Notes: generated by a model from the sequence alone, not told the origin. A stretch of DNA of 64,000 bases from Actinorugispora endophytica (GCF_004363075.1 NZ_SNYN01000018.1:36552-100551), one strand, 5' to 3'; positions 39,832-49,740 are shown, counted from the first letter of the stretch. Program-made: numbers and translations.

Positions 39832-40679
39832 GCGGGAACGAGGAGAGCGGCCGGGGCGCGGTGCCGGACGAGGCGGCGGAGGCCGCCGTGGAGGCCCAGC
39901 AGCGGGCGCGCGAGGAGGCGCTGAAGCACGCGGAGGAGCGGGCGGAGGTGGACGACGGCGACTACCTGCTGGTGGCGCGGGAGATGGTCGCCGGGTACGT
40001 GCCGGGCGTGAACATCCTGAACGGCTGCACGCTGACCCTCACCGAGGGCGAGGTCGTGGCGATCATCGGCCCCAACGGCGCGGGAAAGTCGACGCTGGTC
40101 AAGACGATCTTCGGGTTGATCCCGGTGCGCGAGGGCAGCCTGGTGCTGCGCGGCGAGAGCATCGCGAACCTGCCGGCGCACGCGCTGGTGGAGCGGGGCG
40201 TGGGTTACGTGCCGCAGACGCAGAACGTGTTCCCGTCGCTGACGGTGGAGGAGAACCTGGAGATGGGCGCCTACCTGCGCCCGAAGATCTTCGCCAAGCG
40301 GTTCTCGGTCGTCTCCGAGCTGTTCCCGCTGCTGGCCGAGCGCCGCAGGGCCAAGGCGGGGTCGCTGTCGGGCGGTGAGCGCCAGATGGTGGCGATGGGC
40401 CGGGCGCTGATGATGGACCCGTCGGTGCTGCTGCTGGACGAGCCCACCGCGGGCCTGTCGCCGATCTACCAGGACGAGGTGTTCCAGCGGGTCAAGCAGA
40501 TCAACTCCACCGGGGTCTCGGTGATCATGGTGGAGCAGAACGCGCGGCGCTGCCTGCAGATCTGCGACCGCGGCTACGTGCTGGACCAGGGGCGCAACGC
40601 CTACACCGGTACGGGCTCGGAGCTGCTGAACGACCCGAACGTGATCGAGCTGTACCTGGGGACGCTGGCCAAGGCCTGA
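39828..40679 (+). CDS. livF: Branched-chain amino acid ABC transporter ATP-binding protein LivF
   Basis: 283 aa, about 45 residues longer than E. coli LivF because of an acidic, Ala/Glu-rich N-terminal helix region. Walker A GPNGAGKST, VPQTQNVFPSLTVEENLEMG, signature LSGGERQMVAMGRALM, Walker B LLLDEPTAGLSP and switch region VEQNARRCL (LivF has N after Q in place of the usual His-containing motif, a family norm). Start overlaps the livG stop. A 14-base hairpin follows and closes the operon. Confidence 0.95.
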   Translation: MSGNEESGRGAVPDEAAEAAVEAQQRAREEALKHAEERAEVDDGDYLLVAREMVAGYVPGVNILNGCTLTLTEGEVVAIIGPNGAGKSTLVKTIFGLIPVREGSLVLRGESIANLPAHALVERGVGYVPQTQNVFPSLTVEENLEMGAYLRPKIFAKRFSVVSELFPLLAERRRAKAGSLSGGERQMVAMGRALMMDPSVLLLDEPTAGLSPIYQDEVFQRVKQINSTGVSVIMVEQNARRCLQICDRGYVLDQGRNAYTGTGSELLNDPNVIELYLGTLAKA

Positions 40680-40691
40680 CGCGCTCCCCGT

Positions 40692-40724
40692 CGGGGCCCC
40701 GGACCTTCACGGTCCGGGGCCCCG
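40692..40724 (+). terminator. Terminator of the livHMGF operon
   Basis: Fourteen-base perfect stem CGGGGCCCCGGACC/GGTCCGGGGCCCCG with a 5-base loop, 12 bases after the livF stop. Confidence 0.85.
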
Positions 40725-40828
40725 CGTCTTTGCCGGGGTCGGGACCGCCGCCGGGACCCTCGCGAACGGTCGCGACCCGACCAGGCACTGGGGGTCCGGC
40801 CGGTAGCGCGGCGGGCGGCCTCCGGACA

Positions 40829-40871
40829 CGGGCGTGCCCCGGGTTCCTGACCGGAACCCGGGGCACGCCCG
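40829..40871 (-). terminator. Terminator of livK (minus strand)
   Basis: Nineteen-base perfect stem with a 5-base loop, 21 bases past the end of the minus-strand livK. It is separate from the livF terminator, so each convergent gene has its own. Confidence 0.85.
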
Positions 40872-40892
40872 CGCAGGGGTGTCGCGGAACCG

Positions 40893-42134
40893 CTACGGGG
40901 TCGCCACGACGTAGTCGGCGAAGCTGTGCGCGCCGTCGTCGCCGAACTCGTAGATGCCGATGGAGGCGCTGCTCACGTCGCCGTTCTCGTCGAAGTCCAG
41001 CGGGCCGCTGGCGCCCTGGAAGTCGATGGTGCCGCCCTCGGCGAGGATGTCGCGGCACTCCGCGAAGGCGGAGCACTCGGTCTCACCGGAGGTGATGGCG
41101 GGCATCTGCTCCACGAACACGGTCGGGTCGGTGCTCTCGGCGGCCTCGGCGGCCAGCGCGACCGCCATGGCGCAGTCGTACACCTGGGGGGCGTACTGGA
41201 AGGCGGTCAGGTCGGGCGCGAACTCCTGGAGCCCCTCGTCGAACTCGGGGTTGTCCACGGCGGGCGCGGTGCCCTTGAACCCGGCGATGACGCTCGGGTC
41301 GCCGGAGTCGACGGAGTTGCCCAGCTCGGGGTCGTTGAGGCCGTCCGCGCTGTACATCTGGTCGGCGTTGATGTCGGCCTCGAGGAGACCGGCGATGACC
41401 TGCACGCCCTCCTCGAAGGAGATCAGCGCGACCGCGTCGGGCTCGGAGTTGGACACCGCCTGCACGACGGAGTCGAAGTTGGTGCCGGCGGGGTCGTAGC
41501 TCTCCTGCGCCACGACCTCGGCGCCGAGGGCCTCCAGGCTCTCGACGACGGAGGCGGACAGGCCCTCCCCGTAGTCGTCGGCGCGGTAGGCGACCGCGAC
41601 GCTCTGGTGGCCGTCGCCGACGATGGTCTCGGCGAGCACCGGGCCCTGCAGCAGGTCGCTGGGGGCGGTGCGGAAGTAGTAGCCGCCGTCGTCGTAGGTG
41701 CTCAGGTCCGGCGCGGTGTTGGAGCCGGAGCACTGTACGACCTCGGCGCCGGTGACGCGGTCGATGATCGCCATCGTCATGCCGGAGGCTGCGGCGCCGA
41801 GGATGGCGTCGACGTCCTGGCCGAGCAGCCGGTCGGCGGCGTCGTTGGCCTGGGCGGCGTCGTTGGCCTCGTCACCGGGGAGGATCGCGGGCACCTCCTG
41901 GCCGAGGACGCCGCCGGCCGCGTTGATCTCGTCGATGGCGTACTCGGCGCCCGCGATCTGCGGCGGGCCGAGGAAGGAGAGGTCGCCGGTCTCGGGGAAG
42001 ACGTAGCCGAACTGGAGGGCGTCGCCCTCACCGCCGCCCTCTCCGCCGCTTTCGCCGCCACCGGTGCAACCGGCGAGTCCCAGGGCCAGGGCCGCGATCG
42101 CGGCGGTGTAGCCCAACGCCTTCTTACTAGGCAT
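40893..42134 (-). CDS. livK: Branched-chain amino acid ABC transporter substrate-binding lipoprotein LivK
   Basis: 413 aa. Lipoprotein signal: KKALGYTAAIAALALGLAGC with lipobox LAGC, then a Gly/Glu-rich linker. The type I periplasmic-binding fold follows with FGYVFPETGDLSFLGPPQIAGAEYAIDEINAAGG and paired Rossmann-like lobes (AILGAAASGMTMAIIDRVTGAEVVQCSGSN). It captures branched-chain amino acids or related ligands at the membrane surface for LivHMGF. The start ATG at 42134 is chosen because GGAG lies 6 bases before it; an ATG 12 bases further up lacks this. It is convergent with the permease operon instead of leading it. Confidence 0.93.
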   Translation of the reverse strand: MPSKKALGYTAAIAALALGLAGCTGGGESGGEGGGEGDALQFGYVFPETGDLSFLGPPQIAGAEYAIDEINAAGGVLGQEVPAILPGDEANDAAQANDAADRLLGQDVDAILGAAASGMTMAIIDRVTGAEVVQCSGSNTAPDLSTYDDGGYYFRTAPSDLLQGPVLAETIVGDGHQSVAVAYRADDYGEGLSASVVESLEALGAEVVAQESYDPAGTNFDSVVQAVSNSEPDAVALISFEEGVQVIAGLLEADINADQMYSADGLNDPELGNSVDSGDPSVIAGFKGTAPAVDNPEFDEGLQEFAPDLTAFQYAPQVYDCAMAVALAAEAAESTDPTVFVEQMPAITSGETECSAFAECRDILAEGGTIDFQGASGPLDFDENGDVSSASIGIYEFGDDGAHSFADYVVATP

Positions 42135-42464
42135 CCATTTCTCCATTCAACCGGTGTGAACGCGTCCGAACAGCCACGTACGCCCGGCCGCCATGTTCCG
42201 ACGGTCTGTCTTAACCGGGGGTTTTAGCGGAGCTTAACGCCGGGTGAGTGGTTCAGGAAGATCATGATCTGGGTCGCTGCCGACTCGGGTTCATGCTGTT
42301 ACTTCCCTGTAGTCAACCGCGTGACGGAAAAGCGGAGCGCGGCCCGCCTCTTTACGGAGTGTCGCCCAATAGCGCCCTGCCGTATTCGGACGCGCTTCGG
42401 CGCGAACTTCGGTTAGCCGAAATACAAAGAAGGGGTAAGGCGGGGAAAAGCGGCCCCGGGCGGT
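42135..42464. other. Gene-free region upstream of livK
   Basis: About 330 bases, more AT-rich than the surroundings, presumably holding the livK promoter. A small hairpin TTCGG-TTAG-CCGAA lies at 42408-42421. I see no coding frame with typical third-position GC bias. Confidence 0.4.
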
Positions 42465-43247
42465 TCAGAAAAGCGCCACGACGGCGGTGAGCACGGGCGC
42501 GACGAAAAGGGCGGGAAGCAGGTCGGCGACGGGGAAGTCGCGGACGCGCAGCATCCGCAGGGCCATGCCCGCGAGCAGCAGGCCGCCGGTGGCGGTGAGA
42601 GCGGCGATGTGGGCGTCGGGCAGGAAGCTGCCGAGGGCGACGCCCAGCAGGGTGAGCGCGCCCTGGTAGACGAGTACGGGCAGGGCCGAGGCGAGGACGC
42701 CCGCGCCCAGGGCCGCGGCGAAGGCGACGGAGGCGAAGCCGTCCAGGGCGGCCTTGAGGGCGAGCTGGTCGATGCCGTTGCCGAGGCCGTCGCTGATGGC
42801 GCCCAGGATGGCCAACGGGCCGACCAGGAACACCAGTGACGAGCTGACGAAGCCCTCGACGAAGCGGTCGGGGGGCGGGACGGGCGCCGGCGCGCCGGGT
42901 TCGGCCGGGGGAGCGCCCACGGCGGCGGTGCTGCGCGCCAGGAGGCGGCGCAGCAGGAGGCCCAGGGACTCCAGGCGGTCCTCGACGCGCAGCAGGGATC
43001 CGGCGACCCCGCCGATCAGGAGCGAGCCCAGCACGATCAGGGTGGGCGCGGCGGAGCCCACCGCCGCGGCCAGGTCCGGGCTGAGGACCTCGGCGGCGTT
43101 CAGCGCGGCGATCAGCAGGACGACCAGGCCCAGCGCGTCGGTGACCACGGCCCGGGTGCGTTCGGGCAGCCGGGAGCCCAGGGCGATGCCGAGGCCGCCG
43201 CCCACGACGATCGCGGCGGCGTTGACGAGGGTGCCGAGACCCGGCAT
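42465..43247 (-). CDS. DUF554 family membrane protein (YqgA-like)
   Basis: 260 aa with six or seven predicted helices. The N terminus PGLGTLVNAAAIVVGGGLGIALGSRLPER and the GLGNGIDQLALKAALDGFASVAFAAALG region are characteristic of the DUF554 (YqgA/YdfK) family of putative inner-membrane transporters. Substrate is unknown. A proline/alanine-rich loop (about residues 115-130) is longer than usual. It is on the same strand as the downstream thioesterase gene with a 40-base gap, so the two may share a transcript. Confidence 0.88.
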   Translation of the reverse strand: MPGLGTLVNAAAIVVGGGLGIALGSRLPERTRAVVTDALGLVVLLIAALNAAEVLSPDLAAAVGSAAPTLIVLGSLLIGGVAGSLLRVEDRLESLGLLLRRLLARSTAAVGAPPAEPGAPAPVPPPDRFVEGFVSSSLVFLVGPLAILGAISDGLGNGIDQLALKAALDGFASVAFAAALGAGVLASALPVLVYQGALTLLGVALGSFLPDAHIAALTATGGLLLAGMALRMLRVRDFPVADLLPALFVAPVLTAVVALF

Positions 43248-43287
43248 CCGATCCTCCGATGTTTCCGGGGCCGCTGACGTCTCCCGG

Positions 43288-43710
43288 TCAGGCCCCGGGG
43301 GCGTCGCGCAGCATGCAGGTCAGGCGGGAGGTGCAGACGCGCTTCCCGCGGTCGTCGGTGATCTCGATCTCCCAGGTCGACAGGGTGCGGCCCCGGTGGA
43401 CCGGCACGGCCACACCGGTGACGTGGCCGTCCACGGCGCTGCGGTGGTGGGTCGCGTTGATCTCGATGCCCACCGCGACGCGGCCGGGCCCGGCCGCGAT
43501 CATCGCGCCGGTCGAGCCAAGGCTCTCGGCGAGCACGCACGAGGCGCCGCCGTGCAGCAGCCCGTACGGCTGGGTGTTGCCCTTGACGGGGATGCGCCCC
43601 ACGACGCGGTCGGCGGTGGCCTCCAGGATCTCCAGCCCCATCAGCTCGCCCAGGCCGCCGACGCCCGGGACGCCGGCGGCGTCGGCGGATTCCTCGTTGC
43701 TCATCGTCAT
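43288..43710 (-). CDS. PaaI-type hotdog-fold thioesterase
   Basis: 140 aa. The hotdog motif is clear: QPYGLLHGGASCVLAESLGSTGA (HGG-SCVLAE), followed by VGIEINATHHRSAVDGHVTG and WEIEITDDRGKRVCTSRLTCML. These are the marks of 4HBT/PaaI acyl-CoA thioesterases acting on aromatic or other acyl-CoAs; in some bacteria (MenI/YdiI) such proteins hydrolyse DHNA-CoA in menaquinone synthesis. The substrate here cannot be decided. Divergent from polA, with about 90 bases between starts. Confidence 0.87.
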   Translation of the reverse strand: MTMSNEESADAAGVPGVGGLGELMGLEILEATADRVVGRIPVKGNTQPYGLLHGGASCVLAESLGSTGAMIAAGPGRVAVGIEINATHHRSAVDGHVTGVAVPVHRGRTLSTWEIEITDDRGKRVCTSRLTCMLRDAPGA

Positions 43711-43801
43711 GGGGGTTTCTCCGTGGTCGCAAAGGGGCGCGCACAGGGCGCTGATCGCCGGGGACGCGAAAATGTCCCACCGGCATCCTAGGATTCCTCA
43801 T

Positions 43802-46564
43802 GTGGTGAAGACACAGGCGACCCCCGAGCAGACCAGCCCCTCCCCGACCGGCGAAGGCGGTGAGCGCCCGCGGCTGCTGCTGCTGGACGGCCATTCCATG
43901 GCCTTCCGCGCGTTCTTCGCGCTTCCGGCCGACAAGTTCGTCAACAGCGCGGGCCAGGCCACCAACGCCGTCTACGGCTTCACCTCGATGCTGGTCAAAC
44001 TGCTGCGGGACGAGCGCCCCACGCACGTCGCGGTGGCCTGGGACCGCTCCGAGCCCACCTTCCGGCATGAGGAGTACGACGCGTACAAGGCGGGCCGGGC
44101 CGAGACCCCGCCGGAGCTGCACGGCCAGGTGGGGCTGCTGCAGGAGCTGATGGGCCTGATCGGCGTCACCAGCGTCTCGGTGGCCGGGTTCGAGGCCGAC
44201 GACGTCATCGCCACCCTCGCGGTGCGGGGCGGCTCCGCGGGCATGGAGGTCCTCATCGCCTCGGGCGACCGCGACGCCTTCCAGCTGGTCACGAAGGACT
44301 GCACGGTGCTGTACCCGGGCAAGAGCCTGTCCGACCTGACCCGCATGACCCCCGAGGCGGTCGAGGCCAGGTACGCGGTCACCCCCGAGCGCTACCGCGA
44401 CCTCGCGGCGCTGGTGGGGGAGAAGTCCGACAACCTGCCGGGCGTGCCGGGCGTGGGCCCCAAGACCGCCGCCAAGTGGATCGCCAAGTACGGCTCCCTG
44501 GACGAGCTGGTGGCCCGCGCCGACGAGGTCACCGGCAAGGCCGGGCAGAGCTTCCGCGACCACCTCGACGACGTGCTGCGCAACCAGCGGCTCAACCGGC
44601 TCGTCACCGACGTCGAGGTCGGCGCCGAGGTCGCCGAGATGACCATGGACGGCTGGAACCGCGACGGCGTCAACCTGCTGTTCGACACCCTGGAGTTCGC
44701 CGCGTCGCTGCGCGACCGGCTCTTCGCGGTGCTGGACGAGGGCGGGCAGCCGACCGTCGAGGCGGCCCCGGACGAGGGCTTCGCCGTCGAACTCGCGGAG
44801 GTCGAACCCGGAGGGCTCGCCGACTGGCTGGCCGCCGAGGTCCCCGCGGGGGCCCGCGTCGGGCTGGCCGTCGAGGGGAGCTGGGGCAGTGGTGGCGGGG
44901 ACGTCACGGGCCTGGCCGTCGCGCTGCCCGCGGGCGTCGCCCTCCACGTCGACCCCGCCCGGCTGGACGCCGCCGACGAGGCGGCGCTGGCCCGGTGGCT
45001 CGCCGACCCCGCGGCCCCCAAGGCGCTGCACGACGCCAAGGGGCCGATGCTGGCCCTGGGCGCGCGCGGGTGGGAGCTGGCCGGGGTCGACTCCGACACC
45101 GCCATCGCCGGATACCTGGCGCTGCCGGGCCGGCGCAACTTCGACCTCGCCGACCTGTGCGTCCGCTACCTCAACAAGGAGCTGGGAGAGCAGGCGGGTG
45201 GCGGCGCCCAGCTCACCCTCGACATCTCGGGGGAGGCCGGGGACGAGGGGCAGGAGGCCCGCAGGGCACTGGCGGCGCGCGCCCTCGCCACGCTGGAGCT
45301 GGCCCTGGCCCTGGACACCGACCTCGCCCAGCGCGGCGCGGCCGCGCTGCTGCGCGACATCGAGATCCCGCTGGCCGGGGTGCTGGCCCGGATGGAGCGT
45401 GTCGGCATCGCCGCGGACCGCGACTACCTGCGGGAACTGGAGGCCGAGTTCGCCGCCGCGGTGCGCCAGGCCGTGGACGAGGCGCACCGGGTCGTGGGCC
45501 GGGAGTTCAACCTGGGCTCGCCCAAGCAGCTCCAGCAGATCCTGTTCGAGGACCTGGGCCTGCCCAGGACCAAGAAGATCAAGACCGGTTACACCACCGA
45601 CGCCGACGCGCTGACCTGGCTGGCCACCCAGACCGACAACGAGCTGCCGGTCATCCTGCTGAGGCACCGCGACCAGACGAAGCTGCGCACCACCGTCGAG
45701 GGACTGCTCAAGACGGTCACCGAGGACGGGCGCATCCACACCACCTTCAACCAGACGGTGGCCGCGACCGGGCGGCTCAGCTCGACCGAGCCCAACCTGC
45801 AGAACATCCCCGTGCGCACCGACGCGGGGCGGCGCATCCGCCGCGCCTTCGTGGTCGGCCCGGGCCACGAGCGGCTCCTCACCGCCGACTACAGCCAGAT
45901 CGAGCTGCGCATCATGGCGCACCTGTCCGGCGACGAGGCCCTGATCGAGGCGTTCCAGACGGGGTACGACTTCCACGCCGAGATCGCCGCGCGGGTCTTC
46001 GGCGTCGCCGCCGACCAGGTCGACGGCGAGGCGCGCGCCCGGATCAAGGCGATGAACTACGGGCTGGCCTACGGGCTGAGCGACTACGGGCTGTCCCAGC
46101 AGCTGGGCATCACGCCCAAGGAGGCGCGGGTCCTCATGGAGGACTACTTCGCCCAGTTCGGCAAGGTCCGCGACTACCTGGAGGAGGTCGTGGCCCAGGC
46201 CCGCCAAGACGGCTACACCGCCACCATGCTGGGCAGGCGCCGCTACCTCCCCGACCTCAACAGCGACAACCGCCAGCGCCGCGAGATGGCCGAGCGCATG
46301 GCGCTGAACGCGCCCATCCAGGGGTCGGCCGCGGACATCATCAAGGTCGCCATGCTGGACGTGGACCGGGCGCTGCGCGAGGGCGGGTACTCCTCCCGGC
46401 TGCTCCTGCAGGTCCACGACGAACTCGTGCTGGAGGTCGCGCCGGGCGAGCTGGAGGCGGTGCGGAAACTGGTTTCGGAGAACATGGCCGGCGCCTATGA
46501 TCTGCGGGTGCCGCTCGCCGTCTCGGTGGGCGTGGGACCCAACTGGCACGACGCCGCGCACTGA
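43802..46564 (+). CDS. polA: DNA polymerase I
   Basis: 920 aa. Domains in order: 5'-3' exonuclease (about 18-310, LLLDGHSMAFRAFFAL, AWDRSEPTFRHE, VSVAGFEADDVIA), a degenerate 3'-5' exonuclease-like domain (about 330-510; the DxE metal motif is replaced by GLAVEG so proofreading is probably absent), and the polymerase domain (about 560-920) with RLSSTEPNLQNIP, DYSQIELRIMAHLSGD (motif A), the O-helix RIKAMNYGLAYG (motif B) and LQVHDELVLE (motif C). The start is GTG 43802 or 43805; a TAGGAT tract is just upstream. Needed for repair and Okazaki fragment processing. Confidence 0.95.
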   Translation: MVKTQATPEQTSPSPTGEGGERPRLLLLDGHSMAFRAFFALPADKFVNSAGQATNAVYGFTSMLVKLLRDERPTHVAVAWDRSEPTFRHEEYDAYKAGRAETPPELHGQVGLLQELMGLIGVTSVSVAGFEADDVIATLAVRGGSAGMEVLIASGDRDAFQLVTKDCTVLYPGKSLSDLTRMTPEAVEARYAVTPERYRDLAALVGEKSDNLPGVPGVGPKTAAKWIAKYGSLDELVARADEVTGKAGQSFRDHLDDVLRNQRLNRLVTDVEVGAEVAEMTMDGWNRDGVNLLFDTLEFAASLRDRLFAVLDEGGQPTVEAAPDEGFAVELAEVEPGGLADWLAAEVPAGARVGLAVEGSWGSGGGDVTGLAVALPAGVALHVDPARLDAADEAALARWLADPAAPKALHDAKGPMLALGARGWELAGVDSDTAIAGYLALPGRRNFDLADLCVRYLNKELGEQAGGGAQLTLDISGEAGDEGQEARRALAARALATLELALALDTDLAQRGAAALLRDIEIPLAGVLARMERVGIAADRDYLRELEAEFAAAVRQAVDEAHRVVGREFNLGSPKQLQQILFEDLGLPRTKKIKTGYTTDADALTWLATQTDNELPVILLRHRDQTKLRTTVEGLLKTVTEDGRIHTTFNQTVAATGRLSSTEPNLQNIPVRTDAGRRIRRAFVVGPGHERLLTADYSQIELRIMAHLSGDEALIEAFQTGYDFHAEIAARVFGVAADQVDGEARARIKAMNYGLAYGLSDYGLSQQLGITPKEARVLMEDYFAQFGKVRDYLEEVVAQARQDGYTATMLGRRRYLPDLNSDNRQRREMAERMALNAPIQGSAADIIKVAMLDVDRALREGGYSSRLLLQVHDELVLEVAPGELEAVRKLVSENMAGAYDLRVPLAVSVGVGPNWHDAAH

Positions 46565-46604
46565 GCGGCCGGGCCGCCGGACGACGACGAGGGGGGAGGC
46601 GGCG

Positions 46605-47033
46605 ATGCACCGCACGCGACCGGGCGGCCGGACCGTCGGGCTGCGCGACGACGAGCTGGTGTGGCGCTTCTCCCGCTCCTCGGGGCCCGGCGGCCAGCAC
46701 GTGAACACCTCCGACACGCGGGTCGCGCTGTCGCTGGACGTCGCGGCCACCACGGTCCTGGACGACGCCGAGCGGCAGCGCGCGCTGAGCCGGCTCGGCG
46801 GCAGGCTCGTCGCGGGCGTGCTGACGGTGACGGTCCAGGAATCGCGTTCGCAGGCGCGCAACCGGGAGCTGGCCAGGGAGCGCCTCGCGGCGCTCCTGGC
46901 CGACGCCGCCGCGCCCCCCGCGCGCGCCCGCCGCGCCACCAAGCCCGGTCGCGGCGCCAAGGAGCGCCGCCTGAGCGCCAAGCGCCGCCGCTCCGACATC
47001 AAACGCTCCCGCTCCCGCCGCGACGACGACTAG
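46605..47033 (+). CDS. arfB: Alternative ribosome-rescue factor ArfB (YaeJ-like peptidyl-tRNA hydrolase)
   Basis: 142 aa. The GGQ catalytic motif (residues 29-31 in SRSSGPGGQHVNTSDTRV) is that of class I release factor-like proteins without codon recognition domains. A basic C-terminal tail (AKERRLSAKRRRSDIKRSRSRR) is the part that, in ArfB, enters the empty mRNA channel of stalled ribosomes. It hydrolyses peptidyl-tRNA on non-stop complexes. A GGGGGGAGG Shine-Dalgarno lies before the ATG. Lies 40 bases after polA and is followed by repeat element R4. Confidence 0.9.
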   Translation: MHRTRPGGRTVGLRDDELVWRFSRSSGPGGQHVNTSDTRVALSLDVAATTVLDDAERQRALSRLGGRLVAGVLTVTVQESRSQARNRELARERLAALLADAAAPPARARRATKPGRGAKERRLSAKRRRSDIKRSRSRRDDD

Positions 47034-47044
47034 CGTCCGGTCCG

Positions 47045-47132
47045 CGGTGGTTTCTCCGCTGATCTTGACCTTTTCGGGGTCTCAGAAGCGGCTGAGACCC
47101 CGAAAAGGTCAAGATCAGCGGAGAAACCACCG
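47045..47132 (+). repeat. Inverted-repeat element R4 (longest perfect copy)
   Basis: Perfect 41-base arms with a 6-base AAGCGG loop, core GCTGATCTTGACCTTTTC. It starts 11 bases after the arfB stop. The outermost bases (GGTGGTTTCT) are specific to this copy but still paired. Confidence 0.9.
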
Positions 47133-47512
47133 GGGGAAGTGCTCGGACTTAGCACGCGGTTCGGTATCCGGTCAAGACTGCGGAGGGCTCTTCCCATGGC
47201 GGCCGATCCTCAAACATGACGAAATCGGGAACAATCAGGCGTTCTCCGGGGGGTTTCGGGGCGCTTCCGATTGACCAGGAGGCCTCCGTCTCATAGTCTG
47301 GTCGGAGCGTTGTGGATTCGCATGCGCATGCTCGGCCCGGAGTCCGCTCCGAGTGCCGGGAGCGAGTCGGTCGGTCAGTGTTCGGGGCCGCGGGGAGATG
47401 GCGCCTCGGCGTGGTCGACCATTCACCTGGCTGTATCGGTCGAATCCGAATCAGTGTGTTCTCACAGCGTGTCCAACTTCTATCCATGTCCGCATCCGGA
47501 GTCCACCCACAC
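47133..47512 (+). promoter_or_regulatory. Long 5' region of rpsA
   Basis: 380 bases without a convincing gene, AT-richer than flanking DNA. It contains GCATGCGCATGC at 47319 and a GC-rich segment CCCGGAGTCCGCTCCGAGTGCCGGG that may fold. rpsA is autoregulated in other bacteria through its leader; that could apply here. No -10/-35 pair was recognised. Confidence 0.35.
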
Positions 47513-49006
47513 ATGACGAGCAGCACCGAGGCCACCTCGACACCGCAGGTAGCGGTCAACGACATCGGTTCAGAGGAAGCCTTCCTCGCCGCGATCGACG
47601 AGACCATCAAGTACTTCAACGACGGTGACATCGTCGAAGGCACCATCGTGAAGGTCGATCGAGACGAGGTCTTGCTCGACATCGGCTACAAGACCGAGGG
47701 TGTCATCCCCTCGCGCGAGTTGTCGATCAAGCACGACGTCGATCCCGGCGAAGTCGTCGCCGTCGGCGACCACGTTGAGGCCCTCGTCCTCCAGAAGGAG
47801 GACAAGGAAGGCCGCCTCATCCTCTCCAAGAAGCGCGCCCAGTACGAGCGCGCCTGGGGCACGATCGAGAAGATCAAGGAAGAGGACGGCGTCGTCACCG
47901 GCACCGTCATCGAGGTCGTCAAGGGTGGTCTCATCCTCGACATCGGCCTGCGCGGCTTCCTTCCCGCCTCCCTGGTCGAGATGCGCCGGGTCCGCGACCT
48001 CCAGCCCTACGTGGGCCGTGAGCTCGAGGCCAAGATCATCGAACTCGACAAGAACCGCAACAACGTGGTCCTGTCGCGTCGCGCCTGGCTCGAGCAGACC
48101 CAGTCCGAGGTCCGCCAGACGTTCCTCAACACCCTCCAGAAGGGCCAGATCCGCAAGGGTGTGGTCTCCTCGATCGTCAACTTCGGCGCGTTCGTGGACC
48201 TGGGCGGCGTCGACGGCCTGGTGCACGTGTCCGAGCTGTCCTGGAAGCACATCGACCACCCCAGCGAGGTTGTCGAGGTCGGCCAGGAGGTCACGGTCGA
48301 GGTCCTGGACGTGGACATGGAGCGCGAGCGCGTCTCCCTGTCGCTCAAGGCGACCCAGGAAGACCCGTGGCAGCAGTTCGCCCGCACCCACCAGATCGGC
48401 CAGGTCGTCCCCGGCAAGGTCACCAAGCTGGTGCCGTTCGGTGCGTTCGTCCGCGTCGAGGAGGGCATCGAGGGCTTGGTCCACATCTCCGAGCTGGCCG
48501 AGCGCCACGTGGAGATCCCCGAGCAGGTCGTCCAGGTCGGCACCGAGATCTTCGTCAAGATCATCGACATCGACCTCGACCGTCGCCGCATCAGCCTCTC
48601 GCTGAAGCAGGCGAACGAGAGCGTCACGCCCGACCAGACCGAGTTCGACCCGACTCTGTACGGCATGGCCGCCGAGTACGACGAGCAGGGCAACTACAAG
48701 TACCCCGAGGGCTTCGACGCCGAGAGCGGCGAGTGGCTCGAGGGCTACGAGACCCAGCGCGACGAGTGGGAGCAGCAGTACGCTCTGGCTCAGACCCGCT
48801 TCGAGGCGCACCGCAAGCAGGTCGAGGAGGCCCAGGCCGCCGAGGCCCAGGCCGCCGAGGAGCCCGCGTACGAGGGCGAGCCGGAGAGCGCCGGCAGCGC
48901 CGCCTCCTCGTCGTCCTCGTCGAACGGCACGAGCAGCGGCGGCGCCCTGGCGTCCGACGAGGCTCTGGCCGCTCTGCGCGAGAAGCTCGCGGGCGGCGAG
49001 GGCTGA
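47513..49006 (+). CDS. rpsA: 30S ribosomal protein S1
   Basis: 497 aa with four S1 (OB-fold) repeats, at about residues 38-107, 124-190, 211-279 and 296-365 (for example [29 protein letters not shown] and [28 protein letters not shown]). Four repeats are the actinobacterial norm, against six in E. coli. The C-terminal ~130 residues are low complexity (Glu/Gln/Ala, then a Ser run), probably disordered. The ATG at 47513 has a GGAG 11 bases upstream; an in-frame ATG 27 bases earlier has none. Codon use is slightly less extreme, as in highly expressed genes. Confidence 0.95.
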   Translation: MTSSTEATSTPQVAVNDIGSEEAFLAAIDETIKYFNDGDIVEGTIVKVDRDEVLLDIGYKTEGVIPSRELSIKHDVDPGEVVAVGDHVEALVLQKEDKEGRLILSKKRAQYERAWGTIEKIKEEDGVVTGTVIEVVKGGLILDIGLRGFLPASLVEMRRVRDLQPYVGRELEAKIIELDKNRNNVVLSRRAWLEQTQSEVRQTFLNTLQKGQIRKGVVSSIVNFGAFVDLGGVDGLVHVSELSWKHIDHPSEVVEVGQEVTVEVLDVDMERERVSLSLKATQEDPWQQFARTHQIGQVVPGKVTKLVPFGAFVRVEEGIEGLVHISELAERHVEIPEQVVQVGTEIFVKIIDIDLDRRRISLSLKQANESVTPDQTEFDPTLYGMAAEYDEQGNYKYPEGFDAESGEWLEGYETQRDEWEQQYALAQTRFEAHRKQVEEAQAAEAQAAEEPAYEGEPESAGSAASSSSSSNGTSSGGALASDEALAALREKLAGGEG

Positions 49007-49036
49007 CAGCCCCGCAGCACAGCGCGTCCAGCGTGA

Positions 49037-49070
49037 GAAGGGCCGCTCCCCGGCAGGGGGGCGGCCCTTC
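49037..49070 (+). terminator. Terminator of rpsA
   Basis: Fifteen-base stem GAAGGGCCGCTCCCC against GGGGGGCGGCCCTTC (one T-G pair) with a GGCA tetraloop, 30 bases after the stop. Confidence 0.8.
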
Positions 49071-49101
49071 GCCGTCGCGCGGGGTCCGTAGGATCACCAC
49101 C

Positions 49102-49716
49102 ATGCTGAAAGTGGGACTCACCGGAGGGATCGGGGCGGGCAAGAGCGCGGTGTCGCGCCGCCTTGCCGAGCTCGGGGCGCTCGTCATCGACGCGGACAGG
49201 ATCGCGCGCGACGTCGTGGAGCCGGGCACGCCCGCGCTCGCCGAGATCGTCGCGGAGTTCGGCGGGAAGGTGCTCACCGCCGAGGGGGCGCTGGACCGGC
49301 CCCGGCTCGGCGAGATCGTGTTCGCCGACGAGGCCGCGCTCGCCGCGCTCAACGCGATCGTGCACCCCCGGGTGGGGGAGCGGACCAGGGAGCTGACGGA
49401 CCGGGCCGCCGACGACGCGATCGTGGTCTACGACGTGCCGCTGCTGGTCGAGAACGGCCTCGCCGGACTGTACGACGCGGTGGTCGTGGTGGACGTCCCC
49501 GTCGAGGTCCAGGTCGAGCGGGTCACGGCCGACCGGGGGATGCCCGAGGAGCAGGTCCGCGCCCGGATCAGGGCGCAGGCGACCCGCGAGGAGCGCCTCG
49601 CGGCGGCCGACGTCGTCGTGGACAACTCCGGCACCGAGGCCGACCTGGACGCGCGGGTCGCCGAGGTCTGGGCGGAGCTGGAGCGCCGAGCGGGTCGAGC
49701 GTCCCCGCGCGGGTAG
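49102..49716 (+). CDS. coaE: Dephospho-CoA kinase
   Basis: 204 aa P-loop kinase carrying out the last step of coenzyme A synthesis (3'-phosphorylation of dephospho-CoA). Walker A is [11 protein letters not shown] at the N terminus; [16 protein letters not shown] and [11 protein letters not shown] are the substrate and lid signatures. Mycobacterial CoaE carries an extra C-terminal UPF0157 domain; here it is absent, and the protein ends soon after residue 195. It lies 95 bases after rpsA with its terminator between, so it has its own promoter or read-through. Confidence 0.94.
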   Translation: MLKVGLTGGIGAGKSAVSRRLAELGALVIDADRIARDVVEPGTPALAEIVAEFGGKVLTAEGALDRPRLGEIVFADEAALAALNAIVHPRVGERTRELTDRAADDAIVVYDVPLLVENGLAGLYDAVVVVDVPVEVQVERVTADRGMPEEQVRARIRAQATREERLAAADVVVDNSGTEADLDARVAEVWAELERRAGRASPRG

Positions 49717-49740
49717 TGTGTCGCGGTCCGGACGGGCGTG

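Noticed and set aside
43112..47002. 1296-codon minus-strand frame opposite polA
   Set aside because: Antisense of polA with no family features.
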